A stretch of 64,000 nt of DNA from an uncultured Thalassolituus sp. (GCF_950066645.1 NZ_CATMFB010000014.1:1-64000); one strand, 5' to 3'; shown: positions 35,080 through 48,231, counted from the first letter of the stretch. Numbers and translations: made by a program. The notes: generated from the sequence alone by a model not told the origin.

Positions 35080-35111
35080 TTTATAGTTTGATTGTTATAT
35101 TGTCCTACAAT
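35080..35111 (-). promoter_or_regulatory. alkB promoter with overlapping GntR-type dyad
   Basis: On the minus strand the dyad ATTGT-AGG-ACAAT (35099-35111) covers the -35 region, followed by ATATAACAATCAAAC and -10 TATAAA (35080-35085), 22 bp before the alkB start codon. The dyad shape TTGT-N3-ACAA is typical of FadR-subfamily GntR operators. This placement would give repression that is lifted by an alkane-derived ligand. Confidence 0.55.
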
Positions 35112-35226
35112 CTAACAGATCCAGATCTGAGTAACAGGTGCGACTGAGACAAATGACGGCTGAATTCCGTGGCAGTTTGGCCTGATGTGTTACTATGCGC
35201 GCGGATATGGCCTTCCTGAATGTTTT

Positions 35227-35895
35227 ATGAAATTTGTTGCACACGAAAGTCTGGCAGAAAAAATCGCAGCGCATCTGGCTGAAAGGATCATTAAAGGTGA
35301 GCTGGTCTCGCGTGAGCGGATTCAGGAAGCCCGGGTGGTTGAAGAGTTGCAGGTCAGTCGCGGTTCGGTCCGTGAAGCCCTGTTATTGCTGGAATCCAGG
35401 CACCTGGTGACCATACTTCCGCGTCGTGGTGCTATGGTGGCCGAGTTGACCCCAGACCGGGTGCACGGGCTTTACGACGTCTATGAGGCACTGCTGACAC
35501 TGCTGGCAACCCGCGTGGCAGAACTCTGGACCGAAGAGAACAAAATGCCACTGTTAAATCAGGCCATGGCACTTCAGGCTCCTGAACTTCAGCGTGACAA
35601 GTACCGCTTTATGTTGGCGGGCTTCGACCTGATGCGCGCAGCCTGTGAACTGATCGATAATTCCTACCTGTCGACAATGCTCAGTGATCTGCAGCCGGCG
35701 ATTCAGCGCACCTACGCGCTGTCTATCCGTTTTTCTGAACAGGGTCTGGAAAAGAGCCGGCAGTTTTTTGCCAAAGTAGTCGAGCTGATTCTGGCGCGCC
35801 GGACAGCCGAACTTCAGCCGGTTTTCCGTGAATTCAGCCAGTATCAGCGCCAGTTAGTGCTGGACGCCATGGACAACGCTGCACAGGCTGACTGA
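35227..35895 (+). CDS. GntR-family (FadR subfamily) regulator next to alkB
   Basis: 222 residues. Winged helix at 8-70: SLAEKIAAHLAERIIKGELV, then EARVVEELQVSRGSVREALL and LLESRHLVTILPRRGAMV. A C-terminal FCD-type helical ligand domain (80-215) follows. I chose ATG 35227; the longer frame from 35185 adds 14 residues not seen in the family. The RBS is weak. Divergent from alkB, with a dyad between them, so it probably controls alkB and itself in response to an acyl or alkane metabolite. Confidence 0.85.
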   Translation: MKFVAHESLAEKIAAHLAERIIKGELVSRERIQEARVVEELQVSRGSVREALLLLESRHLVTILPRRGAMVAELTPDRVHGLYDVYEALLTLLATRVAELWTEENKMPLLNQAMALQAPELQRDKYRFMLAGFDLMRAACELIDNSYLSTMLSDLQPAIQRTYALSIRFSEQGLEKSRQFFAKVVELILARRTAELQPVFREFSQYQRQLVLDAMDNAAQAD

Positions 35896-35988
35896 GCCGG
35901 ATTCACCCGGGTTCAGCCCCGGAGTAACTGTGATACTATCGGAGCATTCTGTTGCCCGCGGTAGATTACAAGGAAACCGGCTCCGACT

Positions 35989-38900
35989 ATGCGCCTCAAA
36001 GCGATCCGCCTCTCCGGATTTAAATCGTTCGTCGACCCGACGACAGTTCCCTTTAATACCAATCTGACCGGTATTGTCGGACCCAATGGCTGTGGTAAAT
36101 CCAATACCATTGATGCCGTACGCTGGGTGATGGGCGAGAGCTCTGCCAAGTACCTTCGTGGCGACGCTATGACCGACGTTATTTTTAACGGTTCGTCAGA
36201 GCGTAAGCCGGTAAGTAAAGCCAGTGTTGATCTGGTTTTCGACAATTCCGATAAGACCCTGCGTGGCGAATATGCCCAGTACAACGAAATCAGCGTACGC
36301 CGCCAGGTTACCCGCGACGGTCAGTCGACCTACTACCTGAACGGCACAAAATGCCGGCGTAAAGACATTACCGACATCTTCCTGGGAACCGGGCTCGGCC
36401 CGCGCTCATACGCCATTATTGAGCAGGGAATGATTTCGCGGCTTATTGAAGCCAAACCTGAAGAACTGCGTGTGTATGTTGAAGAAGCGGCGGGTATTTC
36501 CAAGTACAAAGACCGCCGTCGTGAAACCGAAAACCGCATGCGCCGGACGCAGGAAAACCTGGAGCGCCTCAGCGACATCCGCGATGAGCTGGAGCGACAG
36601 CTCGCTCATCTGCAACGTCAGGCTCAGGCCGCCGAAAAATACAAACTTCTGAAGGCCGAAGAGCGGACTAAAAAGGCCGAACTGCTGGCTATCCGCTGGA
36701 CCGGACTGAATAAGGAATACGAATCGCGGGAGCAGACCATCCGCGAGCATGAAGTGCGCTTTGAAGCCCATATGGCCCGACAGCGTGCTGCTGATGCCGG
36801 CATTGAAGAGCTGCGACTGGATCATCAGGCCAGAACCGACGCGTTTAATCAGGCTCAGGGGCGTTTCTACGAGGTGGGTAACCGCATTGCCCGCCAGGAA
36901 CAGAAAATCGAGCACCAGTCGCAACTTGCACTGCAGCTGGATTCTGATCTGGCTGAAGCTGAGAAAACCCTGCTCGATAATCAACGTCAGCTGGAGCAGG
37001 ATCAGCTTCAGCAGGAAGATATTGCAGAGCAGCGGATGTTGCTCGAACCGGAGCTTGAGATGCTTCAGGCCGGCGAAGAAGAGCAGGCTGAAGCCTTGCT
37101 TGAAGCCGAAGAAGCGCAGCGTCTGTGGCAGTCCGAGTGGGATACCTTTACGCAACGGGCCAGCGAGCCAACGCGCCGGGCCGATGTTGCCCAGAGCCGC
37201 ATACAGGCAACTGAACAGCAGTTGCTGAGGCTCGAACAACAGATCCAGAAACTGCAGGCGGAAAAAACTCAGCTGACCGAAGACCCGGACGCCGAAGAGT
37301 TTGCCATGCTGCAGGAAGAAGTCAGCGAAGCCGAGCTCAAGGCCGAAGAGCATCAGGGCCGGGTTGAAGAGATACGTCATCAGCTTGAAGAAGTGCGTGA
37401 AGATACCGAGCGCCGTCGCAAAGAGCTCGATGAAGGTCGCCAGCGCCTGCAGCAGATGCTGGGCCGTAAGGCAACGTTAGAAGCGCTGCAGAAAGCGGCG
37501 TTGGGGCAGGGCAGCGAAGGCGTCAGCCACTGGCTGGAGAGTCATCAGCTGGCTCGGCGGCCAAGACTGGCACAGCAGATCAGTGTGAGTGAAGGTTGGG
37601 AAGCCGCTGTTGAAACCGTGCTCGGTGATTATCTTCAGGCGGTGCTGATGGATACGCTGGACCCGGTGTCGTCCTGGTTGTCTGGTTTTACCGACGGCAC
37701 CCTGACCTTGTGGCAACAGAGCCCTGCAGAGCCGGCGCCTGCTGGCAGCCTTGCCGATAAAGTGAACTCCAGTGTTAACCTCAGCAGCCTGCTCGCTAAT
37801 GTTCGTACAGCAGACGATCTGCCGTCAGCTCTGGCGTTGAGAGGCAGTCTGGCCCCTCATGAATCAGTGATTACTCCGGACGGCATCTGGATTGGGCCAC
37901 ATGGCCTCAGGGTCGCCCGGGATCAGGACAATGAAGGCGGCGTACTTGCCCGTCAACAGGAACTCGAACTGCTCGACGCCGAGGCAGACGACCTTGATAT
38001 GTCGGTGGAAGAGTGGGAAGCAGATCTTGATTCGGCCCTGATGCGTCAGCGTTCCCTCGAACAGCAGCGGGAGCAGGCGCAGCAGGAGTGGCAGGCAGTG
38101 TCCCGCCGCCTGGTCGAGCAGAAATCACGCTTGTCTGCACAGCAGGCAAAAGCCGAGCAGTTGCGCCTGCGCACCGATAAACTTGAGCAGACGCTGGCAG
38201 AGACACAGGAAACCCGCCAGCTGGAGCAGGAATCTCTCGCTGAACTCCGTCTGGAGTGGCAGGAGGCGATGAGCGCAGTGGACGATGATGCTGGCGAACG
38301 TGAGCGGCTGCAGTCACGCAAAGTATCCATCAGTCAGGCTCTGCAGCAGGCCAGATTGGCAGCAGGACAGCAGAAAGACCGCCTGCACCAGCTTCAGCTT
38401 CAGGTGCAGACACTCAATAGCCGTGAAGAAGGTATCCGTCAGGCCATTGAACGCCTGAGTGACTCCATTCGCAGAGCGAAGGAGAGGCGCGAGCAGATCG
38501 TCGCAAGCCAGAACCGGGATCATTCTGCAGACCTCGAATTGCTGCGGGCTGAAATGGAAGCGCTGCTCGAAGAGCGGCTGCAGGCAGAACAGGTGATGAC
38601 AGAGGCCCGCCATGCTCTGGAGCAGGCGGACACCCGACTCCGACAGCTTGAGCAGGAGCGTTCAGAAGCCGAGCAGGAGGCTCTGGCCGAGCGCAATACT
38701 CTGGAGAAAGTGCGCATGGAATGTCAGGCGCTGGATATCCGTCGCAACGCTCTGGTTGAGCAGTTGAGCGAAGATCGTCTGAGCATGGCAGAAGTGCTCG
38801 ACAGTCTGCCTGAGAACGCGGAAGAAGACGCCTGGGTCGCAGAGCTGGCGCGCATTGGTGAACGCATTCAACGACTGGGCGCGATCAACCTGGCGGCAAT

Positions 38901-39492
38901 TGAAGAGTATAAGCTGCAGTCTGAGCGGAAAGTCTATCTGGATGCACAGAACGAAGATCTGGAGAAGGCGCTTGCGACACTGGAGGGGGCGATTCAGAAA
39001 ATCGACCGCGAAACCCGTAACCGTTTCCAGGAAACGTTTGAGCGCATGAACTCCGGGCTGGCCGATCTGTTCCCGAAAGTGTTTGGTGGCGGACACGCGT
39101 CACTGGAACTGACGGGTGATGATCTGCTCAGCACCGGGGTGGCGATCATGGCGCGCCCACCCGGGAAGAAAAACAGCACGATTCACCTGCTGTCCGGCGG
39201 CGAAAAAGCACTGACAGCGATTGCTCTGGTGTTCTCCATCTTTCAGTTAAACCCGGCGCCTTTCTGTATGCTGGATGAAGTGGATGCCCCATTGGACGAT
39301 GCCAACGTCGGGCGCTACGCCCGTCTGGTGAAAGCCATGTCGGAGAAGGTGCAGTTTATCTACATTACCCACAATAAAATCGCCATGGAAATGGCCGATC
39401 AGCTGATGGGCGTCACCATGCACGAGCCGGGTGTATCCCGCTTGGTATCTGTGGATATTGAAGAAGCTGCAGACATGGTGGAAAGCGCCTGA
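35989..39492 (+). CDS. smc: Chromosome partition protein SMC
   Basis: 1167 residues. Walker A GPNGCGKSN (31-39) in the N-terminal head, a long coiled coil (about 170-500), a hinge (about 510-660: VETVLGDYLQAVLMDTLDP and on), a second coiled coil, and the C-terminal head with signature HLLSGGEKALTAIALVF and Walker B FCMLDEVDAPLDDANV. It acts with ScpA/ScpB to compact and resolve chromosomes. It begins 93 bp after the GntR gene. zipA and ligA follow, an order common in gammaproteobacteria that carry SMC-ScpAB. Confidence 0.96.
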   Translation: MRLKAIRLSGFKSFVDPTTVPFNTNLTGIVGPNGCGKSNTIDAVRWVMGESSAKYLRGDAMTDVIFNGSSERKPVSKASVDLVFDNSDKTLRGEYAQYNEISVRRQVTRDGQSTYYLNGTKCRRKDITDIFLGTGLGPRSYAIIEQGMISRLIEAKPEELRVYVEEAAGISKYKDRRRETENRMRRTQENLERLSDIRDELERQLAHLQRQAQAAEKYKLLKAEERTKKAELLAIRWTGLNKEYESREQTIREHEVRFEAHMARQRAADAGIEELRLDHQARTDAFNQAQGRFYEVGNRIARQEQKIEHQSQLALQLDSDLAEAEKTLLDNQRQLEQDQLQQEDIAEQRMLLEPELEMLQAGEEEQAEALLEAEEAQRLWQSEWDTFTQRASEPTRRADVAQSRIQATEQQLLRLEQQIQKLQAEKTQLTEDPDAEEFAMLQEEVSEAELKAEEHQGRVEEIRHQLEEVREDTERRRKELDEGRQRLQQMLGRKATLEALQKAALGQGSEGVSHWLESHQLARRPRLAQQISVSEGWEAAVETVLGDYLQAVLMDTLDPVSSWLSGFTDGTLTLWQQSPAEPAPAGSLADKVNSSVNLSSLLANVRTADDLPSALALRGSLAPHESVITPDGIWIGPHGLRVARDQDNEGGVLARQQELELLDAEADDLDMSVEEWEADLDSALMRQRSLEQQREQAQQEWQAVSRRLVEQKSRLSAQQAKAEQLRLRTDKLEQTLAETQETRQLEQESLAELRLEWQEAMSAVDDDAGERERLQSRKVSISQALQQARLAAGQQKDRLHQLQLQVQTLNSREEGIRQAIERLSDSIRRAKERREQIVASQNRDHSADLELLRAEMEALLEERLQAEQVMTEARHALEQADTRLRQLEQERSEAEQEALAERNTLEKVRMECQALDIRRNALVEQLSEDRLSMAEVLDSLPENAEEDAWVAELARIGERIQRLGAINLAAIEEYKLQSERKVYLDAQNEDLEKALATLEGAIQKIDRETRNRFQETFERMNSGLADLFPKVFGGGHASLELTGDDLLSTGVAIMARPPGKKNSTIHLLSGGEKALTAIALVFSIFQLNPAPFCMLDEVDAPLDDANVGRYARLVKAMSEKVQFIYITHNKIAMEMADQLMGVTMHEPGVSRLVSVDIEEAADMVESA

Positions 39493-39510
39493 CGGCCCGA
39501 TGACAAATAA

Positions 39511-39532
39511 TCCCGGGAACTTTGTCCCGGGA
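39511..39532 (+). terminator. Hairpin after smc
   Basis: TCCCGGGA, loop ACTTTG, TCCCGGGA; each arm is itself palindromic. The following T-run is weak (GTGTTCTCTC), so termination may be partial. Confidence 0.55.
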
Positions 39533-39679
39533 GTGTTCTCTCTGTCATATAGAGACTAAAATACGCCCGGCGGTTTCAGGAATGAGATTGCCATGATCTA
39601 ATACCGATTTGCAGCAGAGTGTCATCGCTGTAGTTACTTTTTTTGATACACGCTTAACAGGCAGAGATCCGAGGACAAT

Positions 39680-43146
<3,467 letters not shown>

Positions 43147-43153
43147 TACGTCT

Positions 43154-43180
43154 GCCAGAGCTTAAGAATAAAGCTCTGGC
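43154..43180. terminator. Bidirectional hairpin between ligA and batD
   Basis: GCCAGAGCTT and AAGCTCTGGC form a 10-bp stem with loop AAGAATA. The batD stop codon and last codons lie within it, so the same sequence is coding on one strand and a terminator-like hairpin for both genes. Confidence 0.65.
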
Positions 43181-44811
43181 AGTGATTCTTCCTGTGTGCG
43201 CTCCGTATTCTGACGGAGCGCTTTTTCAACGAGATTCAGGATTCCCTGACCATTAAATGCACTGTTGCTCTTATTGCTGTAGAGAGTGGCATCCAGCTCG
43301 GCCAGCGCGGCACTGAGACGCACGTCGTTTAACCATACCTCCACTTCGGCGACGGAGCTGATGTTCCAGCCAGACGCTGCAGCTGCCCAGGCGATCAGAC
43401 TGCTGCGGATGGCAGCAGGATCATTATTCTGACAGGCACGACGGAAATCGCGCCAGAGGCTTCGCGTATCGGTCTGGGGTACCAGCTCTTCCCGGGGTTC
43501 TGTGCGGGCGGGGGACCGCCGACGGAACAGCAGGACTAAGGTTATGAGGTTGGTAATCACCAGCAGGGCGACCATAGCCATCCAGTAACGGCTGTCACCC
43601 TCGGGCAGGGTGAGTGTCACCGCGGGAGTATCAGAGGCGGTCTGCAGTGGTTCTGGCTGATTCCCTGATATTGCCGGTGCTTTGGCTTCCGCAACCACCA
43701 CCGAGCGGGCGGGTAATACCGCATATTCGATGGTGTTGGTCAGGGTATTCCACCAGGGGATACGGATTTCTGGCAGCGTCATTTTTCCGGGCTGTGTCGG
43801 TACCAGAGCAACGCTCTGAACCACATTCGACACCATGCCCTGTTCCGTTACCTGGGTATCATCCTGGGTCTGATCCGGGTAGTAACGCAGTGAGTCGATT
43901 TCGGGCATCGGAATCGGGGGAATCTGGCCTTTGCTCAGTCCTGTCGCCTGAATGGTCATGGTCCGGGTGACCGGTTCGCCAACGCGCCATTCGCTGAGGT
44001 CGCGGCTGAACTCTTCACTGATGTCGAATTTGCTGGCGGGTATCCAGGGCGCCTGAGGATAGTTTTTCGGGATAGGTTTGATGTCCAGCTCAATGGGTTT
44101 GCTGATGACACTGTCGGAGGTTCCCCGGAAGCGGTCATACCGGTTGGGAATGCGTGCAGTAAAGCGTTGCCCCGGAATAACAATGGTGCCTGCCTTTTCC
44201 GGAAAAATGGCATAGCGACGTTCGTAAACGCCGACGCGTTTGCCGTCGACAACAGTCACATACTGTTTGGCGTCCATCAGCGGCTGAACCCGTGCCCCAA
44301 CCACCGTGAATTCAGAGAGGTTGGCGTCGTCGTGATTGACGGTGTAATACAGCCTTTCGATGTACAGCAGTTGCTCCTGCACGTAGTGAGTGCCGCTCGA
44401 CACTTCTACTTCGAAATAGAAATTGTCGCTGCTTTTCGCTTGCGTATTTGCCTGCTCGCTTACCTGGATACGGATAGGCTCGCTTTTTGCGCCTTTGAAT
44501 TCGATCGGAGGTATCAGCAACTCGCCGCTGCGGCGGGGAATCAGTGTGAGCGTCCAGTCGGTGTAAGAACTGTTTTTGCCATTATTAAAGCTGATCTGCT
44601 GGCTCTGATTTTTACTGACGACGTCCCACTCCCGGTCGAGCGGACGCCAGTCTGGCGATGAAAAGCCCGCCATATCGGTGTAGCGAACCTGAAGCGTTAC
44701 GGCATCTGAGCGACCAATCTCTTTCCGGTCTACGCTCGCAAGCAGTTCTGCCGCCCAGGTCGCAGGCGCAGCAAGCATAATTAAGAGTACTAATCCGATC
44801 TGCCTTACCAT
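43162..44811 (-). CDS. batD: BatD-like oxygen-tolerance protein
   Basis: 549 residues. Signal peptide (ends ATWAA), periplasmic BatD immunoglobulin-like repeats (ASVDRKEIGRSDAVTLQVRY; SSYTDWTLTLIPRRSGELLI; ERRYAIFPEKAGTIVIPG), one TM helix at about 410-432 (WMAMVALLVITNLITLVLLF) and a cytoplasmic tail. It is the last gene of the moxR-bat operon, overlapping batB by 7 bp. The Bat proteins, named in Bacteroides aerotolerance work, may form a membrane complex that MoxR assembles; the precise role is unsettled. Confidence 0.87.
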   Translation of the reverse strand: MVRQIGLVLLIMLAAPATWAAELLASVDRKEIGRSDAVTLQVRYTDMAGFSSPDWRPLDREWDVVSKNQSQQISFNNGKNSSYTDWTLTLIPRRSGELLIPPIEFKGAKSEPIRIQVSEQANTQAKSSDNFYFEVEVSSGTHYVQEQLLYIERLYYTVNHDDANLSEFTVVGARVQPLMDAKQYVTVVDGKRVGVYERRYAIFPEKAGTIVIPGQRFTARIPNRYDRFRGTSDSVISKPIELDIKPIPKNYPQAPWIPASKFDISEEFSRDLSEWRVGEPVTRTMTIQATGLSKGQIPPIPMPEIDSLRYYPDQTQDDTQVTEQGMVSNVVQSVALVPTQPGKMTLPEIRIPWWNTLTNTIEYAVLPARSVVVAEAKAPAISGNQPEPLQTASDTPAVTLTLPEGDSRYWMAMVALLVITNLITLVLLFRRRSPARTEPREELVPQTDTRSLWRDFRRACQNNDPAAIRSSLIAWAAAASGWNISSVAEVEVWLNDVRLSAALAELDATLYSNKSNSAFNGQGILNLVEKALRQNTERTQEESLPELYS

Positions 44812-46763
44812 AAGACATCCTCTTCACTGGTGTCGCCACTCTGACGGTATTGATACAGAAACTTCCGTTGCATCAGTAAGCCCGGGTTGTCCGGAACCTG
44901 ATTCAGCAATGAATCCATGGCTGCCCGCTCTTCGCGGGACATAGTGTCAGCGTCTGCAGGACGCGCCCGCGTCTGTTGCTCTTTCTGATCGCCGGTATCA
45001 TCGTTATCTCCGGCATCGGACTGTTGAGTAACGCTTTGTGTTTCTTCTTCGCCGCTTGGCTGATCCTGGTTGGCCTGGGCCTTCTGGGCCGCCTGCTCGT
45101 CAGCGTATTTGTCGTCCTGCTGTTTCTGATTCTGCTGGCTTTGAGAATCCTGACTCTGCTGGCTTTGAGAATCCTGATTCTGCTGGTTCTGAGAGTCCTG
45201 ACTCTGCTGGTTCTGAGAATCCTGACTCTGCTTGTTCTGGGAGTCCTGATTCTGCTGGCTCTGGGAATCCTGATTCTGCTGGTTCTGAGAATCCTGACTC
45301 TGCTTGTTCTGGGAGTCCTGATTCTGCTGGTTCTTAGAATCCTGATTCTGCTGGTTCTTAGAATCCTGATTCTGCTGGTTCTGTGAATCCTGCTGCTGTT
45401 GTTCCTGTTGCTCTTTCAGCTGTTTAACCGTGTCCAGATTCTGCTGAGCCTGCGGAAACTCAGGCTGTTTCTCCAGTGCTGTTTCGTAGGCCTCGATAGC
45501 ATCCTCCAGGCGGCCGGCCTGGGCGAGTGCGTTCCCGCGGTTGTAGTCAGCTGTCGCAGTATCGGACGTACTGAAATCTTCCGCAGCGGCTTCAAAATTG
45601 CCAGCGCGATAATTCGCGCTCGCACGCCACTGCGGGTCTTCAAATTTCTGAGCGGCGGCTTCCGGGGCGCTCTCCAGTAATGCCTGCCCCTGCTGATCCC
45701 GGGTTTGCCAGAGGTCCTGAAATTCAAAGGCGTAGGAAGGCTGAGGCAGGCTCATGACGGCAATCAGCGCGACACCGAAAAGCACACCCCGGCGGAAGCT
45801 GAACAGCGCCACGGGAAGAATCAGTAAGATCAGCCAGAAACCGTTATCACTCCATTCGACGATGGTCCGCTCGTCCTCAACGTTTGCCTCCGGACCCGGC
45901 CCACTGAGAAGGCTTTTCCAGTCGCTGTCGTCGTAGGTAAGGGTACGCCAGCGGCTTCCTGTTGCTGTATAAAGAGACTGCAGAGGTGCTGTGTTGAGTT
46001 GTGGAATCACGATATTGCCCGACCCGTCTTTCAGGAAGCCCTGGTCACCTAAAGGAACCGGAGCCCCTTCCGCCGTGCCAATGGCAATGACAGACAGCGC
46101 AGCACTGGCAGGCATGGTGGCCTGAATCCGCGCGACATCTTTGTCCTGAATTCCGTCAGTCAGCAGCAGTATCTGTGCCTTCGGCAAACCCGAATCTGTC
46201 ATCAGTTGTGCGGCCAGTTGCAAGGCTTTATCCGGGCGACTGCCGGGCTTAGGCATGATTTCCGGAGAAAGCGATGTCAGCAGATGCTCAATGGTGGCGT
46301 TATCGTCAGTAAAGGGCACCACCGTATGTGCATCTCCTGCGTAGGCGATCACGGCGGTCACTCCGTCCTGACGACCCCGCAGAATATCGGTCGCTTTGCG
46401 TACTGAGCGTACTGCGCGTGTCGGAGCGATATCCTGCGAGCCCATCGACAGCGACATATCCATCAGAATGACCAGAGCGTCGGGGTTACTCATCACTGGC
46501 ACGGCTTTGCGTTCCCAGGCCGGGCCGGCAATGGCGAGGCTCGCCAGTATCCAGCAGACAATCACTGCCCACAGGCCCGCGGTGCTCTTACGCCCCGGAA
46601 CGTTATCCAGCATGTAGCCACGCAGATGCTCGTCAATATGCTGCTGCCAGTCGCCGCGCTGCAGCGTCTGCCGGAACAGCACAATGGCTGCTATTAGTGC
46701 AGGCACCAACAGCAGAAGCCATTCAGGGCGGAGGAAATGAAACTGTGTGATAAATGCATTCAC
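44805..46763 (-). CDS. batB: BatB-like VWA/TPR membrane protein with Gln/Asn/Asp-rich linker
   Basis: 652 residues. Two TM helices (about 12-28, 60-76), a VWA domain with MIDAS MDMSLSMGSQ (about 96), a third TM (about 310-340), TPR repeats (about 385-455, DYNRGNALAQAGRLEDAIEA), then a long linker of 8-residue units (DSQNQQNQ-like, about 460-555) and an acidic C-terminus. Domain order equals a BatB-BatC fusion. The batA stop overlaps its start by ATGA, and batD overlaps its end. Confidence 0.88.
   Translation of the reverse strand: MNAFITQFHFLRPEWLLLLVPALIAAIVLFRQTLQRGDWQQHIDEHLRGYMLDNVPGRKSTAGLWAVIVCWILASLAIAGPAWERKAVPVMSNPDALVILMDMSLSMGSQDIAPTRAVRSVRKATDILRGRQDGVTAVIAYAGDAHTVVPFTDDNATIEHLLTSLSPEIMPKPGSRPDKALQLAAQLMTDSGLPKAQILLLTDGIQDKDVARIQATMPASAALSVIAIGTAEGAPVPLGDQGFLKDGSGNIVIPQLNTAPLQSLYTATGSRWRTLTYDDSDWKSLLSGPGPEANVEDERTIVEWSDNGFWLILLILPVALFSFRRGVLFGVALIAVMSLPQPSYAFEFQDLWQTRDQQGQALLESAPEAAAQKFEDPQWRASANYRAGNFEAAAEDFSTSDTATADYNRGNALAQAGRLEDAIEAYETALEKQPEFPQAQQNLDTVKQLKEQQEQQQQDSQNQQNQDSKNQQNQDSKNQQNQDSQNKQSQDSQNQQNQDSQSQQNQDSQNKQSQDSQNQQSQDSQNQQNQDSQSQQSQDSQSQQNQKQQDDKYADEQAAQKAQANQDQPSGEEETQSVTQQSDAGDNDDTGDQKEQQTRARPADADTMSREERAAMDSLLNQVPDNPGLLMQRKFLYQYRQSGDTSEEDVLW
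45117..45412 (-). repeat. 24-bp tandem repeats inside batB
   Basis: About twelve 24-bp units encode DSQNQQNQ or a close variant (DSKNQQNQ, DSQNKQSQ, DSQSQQNQ). The near-identity at DNA level means slippage can add or remove 8-residue steps without breaking the frame. Confidence 0.9.
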
Positions 46764-47746
46764 CGGCGTCGCCCTCCATACACAAAGGCAATCACAAAGC
46801 TGATCAACAGTGCGGCCAGTAGCGGCCAGTGAAAAAGGCTGGTTTGTGGACGGTAGACTTTCTGTTCCCGCTCTGTGGGTTCAAGCTGATCAATCAGACC
46901 ATAGATCTGACTGAGTTCACTGGTGTCCCGGGCGCGATAGAAACGTCCTGCGGTCAGGTCTGCGATTGTTTGCAGGCTTTCCTCGTCCAGTTCGCGGGAC
47001 GGGTTAATAGTACGGCTGCCGAAGAATGACGGTACTTCCATTCTGTCGGCGCCCATGCCAATGGTGTAAATACGGATACCGGTCTCGGCTGCCAGTTCGG
47101 CCGCACGGATCGGGTCAATGGTACCTGCCGTGTTTTCACCATCGGTCAGCAGCACCAGCACCTGGCTTTCGGCGGGGGTATCGCGCATGCGTTTTGCGGC
47201 CAGCGCAATGGCGTCACCGATGGCGGTCTGCTTGCCCGCAAGGCCCAGTGCGGCCTCGTTCATAAACGTACGCACTGTTTCGCGGTCGAAGGTTAGCGGT
47301 GTCTGCAGGTAAGCGTTGGAGCCAAAAAGAATCAGTCCGAGACGATCGCCTTCACGCCGGCTGATAAAATCGTTGAGCACATGTTTTACGATCTCCAGGC
47401 GGTTTACCGGGCGCCCGTTGAGTTCCATGTCTGCGGTATCCATGCTTCCGGAAATATCGACCGCCAGCATCAGGTCACGGCCTTCGGCGGGCAGTCGGAC
47501 GGGCTCTCCGATCCAGACCGGGCGGGTGAGTGCCGCCACCAGACAAAGCCAGAGAAGCGTTGGCAGCAGAGCGCCCAGAGTCGAGCGGGAGGTCACAGTC
47601 GCGTGATTCTCTGTGCCTGTCTGCCAGAATCCCGTATCGGCGACTTTCAGTGCCGCCTGCTGGCGCGTACGGGCAGGGAGTAACCAGCGGAAAATCAGCG
47701 GCAGGGGCAGAAGCGCGAGCGCGTACGGCCAGAGCAATTCAGGCAT
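46760..47746 (-). CDS. batA: BatA-like VWA membrane protein
   Basis: 328 residues. TM helix at about 5-22, another at about 57-75, the VWA domain with MIDAS LAVDISGSMDTAD, and a C-terminal TM (about 303-322). VWA second motif LLTDGENTAG. I start at ATG 47746, with AGGAG 7 nt upstream; a longer frame to 47851 adds residues that overlap the DUF4381 gene and look non-coding. It overlaps DUF4381 by 8 bp. Confidence 0.88.
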   Translation of the reverse strand: MPELLWPYALALLPLPLIFRWLLPARTRQQAALKVADTGFWQTGTENHATVTSRSTLGALLPTLLWLCLVAALTRPVWIGEPVRLPAEGRDLMLAVDISGSMDTADMELNGRPVNRLEIVKHVLNDFISRREGDRLGLILFGSNAYLQTPLTFDRETVRTFMNEAALGLAGKQTAIGDAIALAAKRMRDTPAESQVLVLLTDGENTAGTIDPIRAAELAAETGIRIYTIGMGADRMEVPSFFGSRTINPSRELDEESLQTIADLTAGRFYRARDTSELSQIYGLIDQLEPTEREQKVYRPQTSLFHWPLLAALLISFVIAFVYGGRRR

Positions 47747-48230
47747 GGTGCTGCTCCTGTCTGAAACGGGCTTTACGAATCCAGAGCTTGGCCGCTGCTT
47801 CAAGCTGATCAGGGTCCAGGTCGGGCAGTGGACGATAAGGGCCTTCGGCAACAGCGAGGGCTAATGCTTCTGAAAATACCGGCCTCGACACCTGCGCATT
47901 GAGCCAGTCTGCCCAGGGCTGGCCGGTCAGAGCGAGTGGTGCATTGCCTGCACCCGCGGCACGTGCATAGCGTTTCAGAGTCTGGTTGATATCACTGCAA
48001 TATGCGCAGAGATCCCCATGGGAGGCGTAGGTTTTCTGAGCCTGCGCGACCAGTGCCTGTGCCAGTGTTTTTCTCCGCCGTTGTTTCAACCAGCGGCGGG
48101 TAAACCAGACTCCGGCAATCGCCAGTCCGATACACAGAATCAGCAGCAGCCACCATCCCGGGGCAAGCGGCCATACACCCACGTCGGGTGGGAGAATAAT
48201 GTCGTTAATCGGAAGCGCCTGACCATTCAT
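47739..48230 (-). CDS. DUF4381 membrane protein of the bat operon
   Basis: 163 residues. An outside segment (NGQALPINDIILPPDVGVWP) and one TM (about 25-50, WWLLLILCIGLAIAGVWFTR) precede a helical cytoplasmic domain (ALALAVAEGPYRPLPDLDPD). I use ATG 48230, one base after the DUF58 stop; a TTG at 48260 would overlap DUF58 by 29 bp. The protein is found in the moxR-bat cluster of many proteobacteria; role unknown. Confidence 0.8.
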   Translation of the reverse strand: MNGQALPINDIILPPDVGVWPLAPGWWLLLILCIGLAIAGVWFTRRWLKQRRRKTLAQALVAQAQKTYASHGDLCAYCSDINQTLKRYARAAGAGNAPLALTGQPWADWLNAQVSRPVFSEALALAVAEGPYRPLPDLDPDQLEAAAKLWIRKARFRQEQHHA

Positions 48231-48231
48231 A

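Noticed and set aside
37477-39103. Long minus-strand frames inside smc
   Set aside because: Antisense shadows of a biased coding sequence with no motifs.
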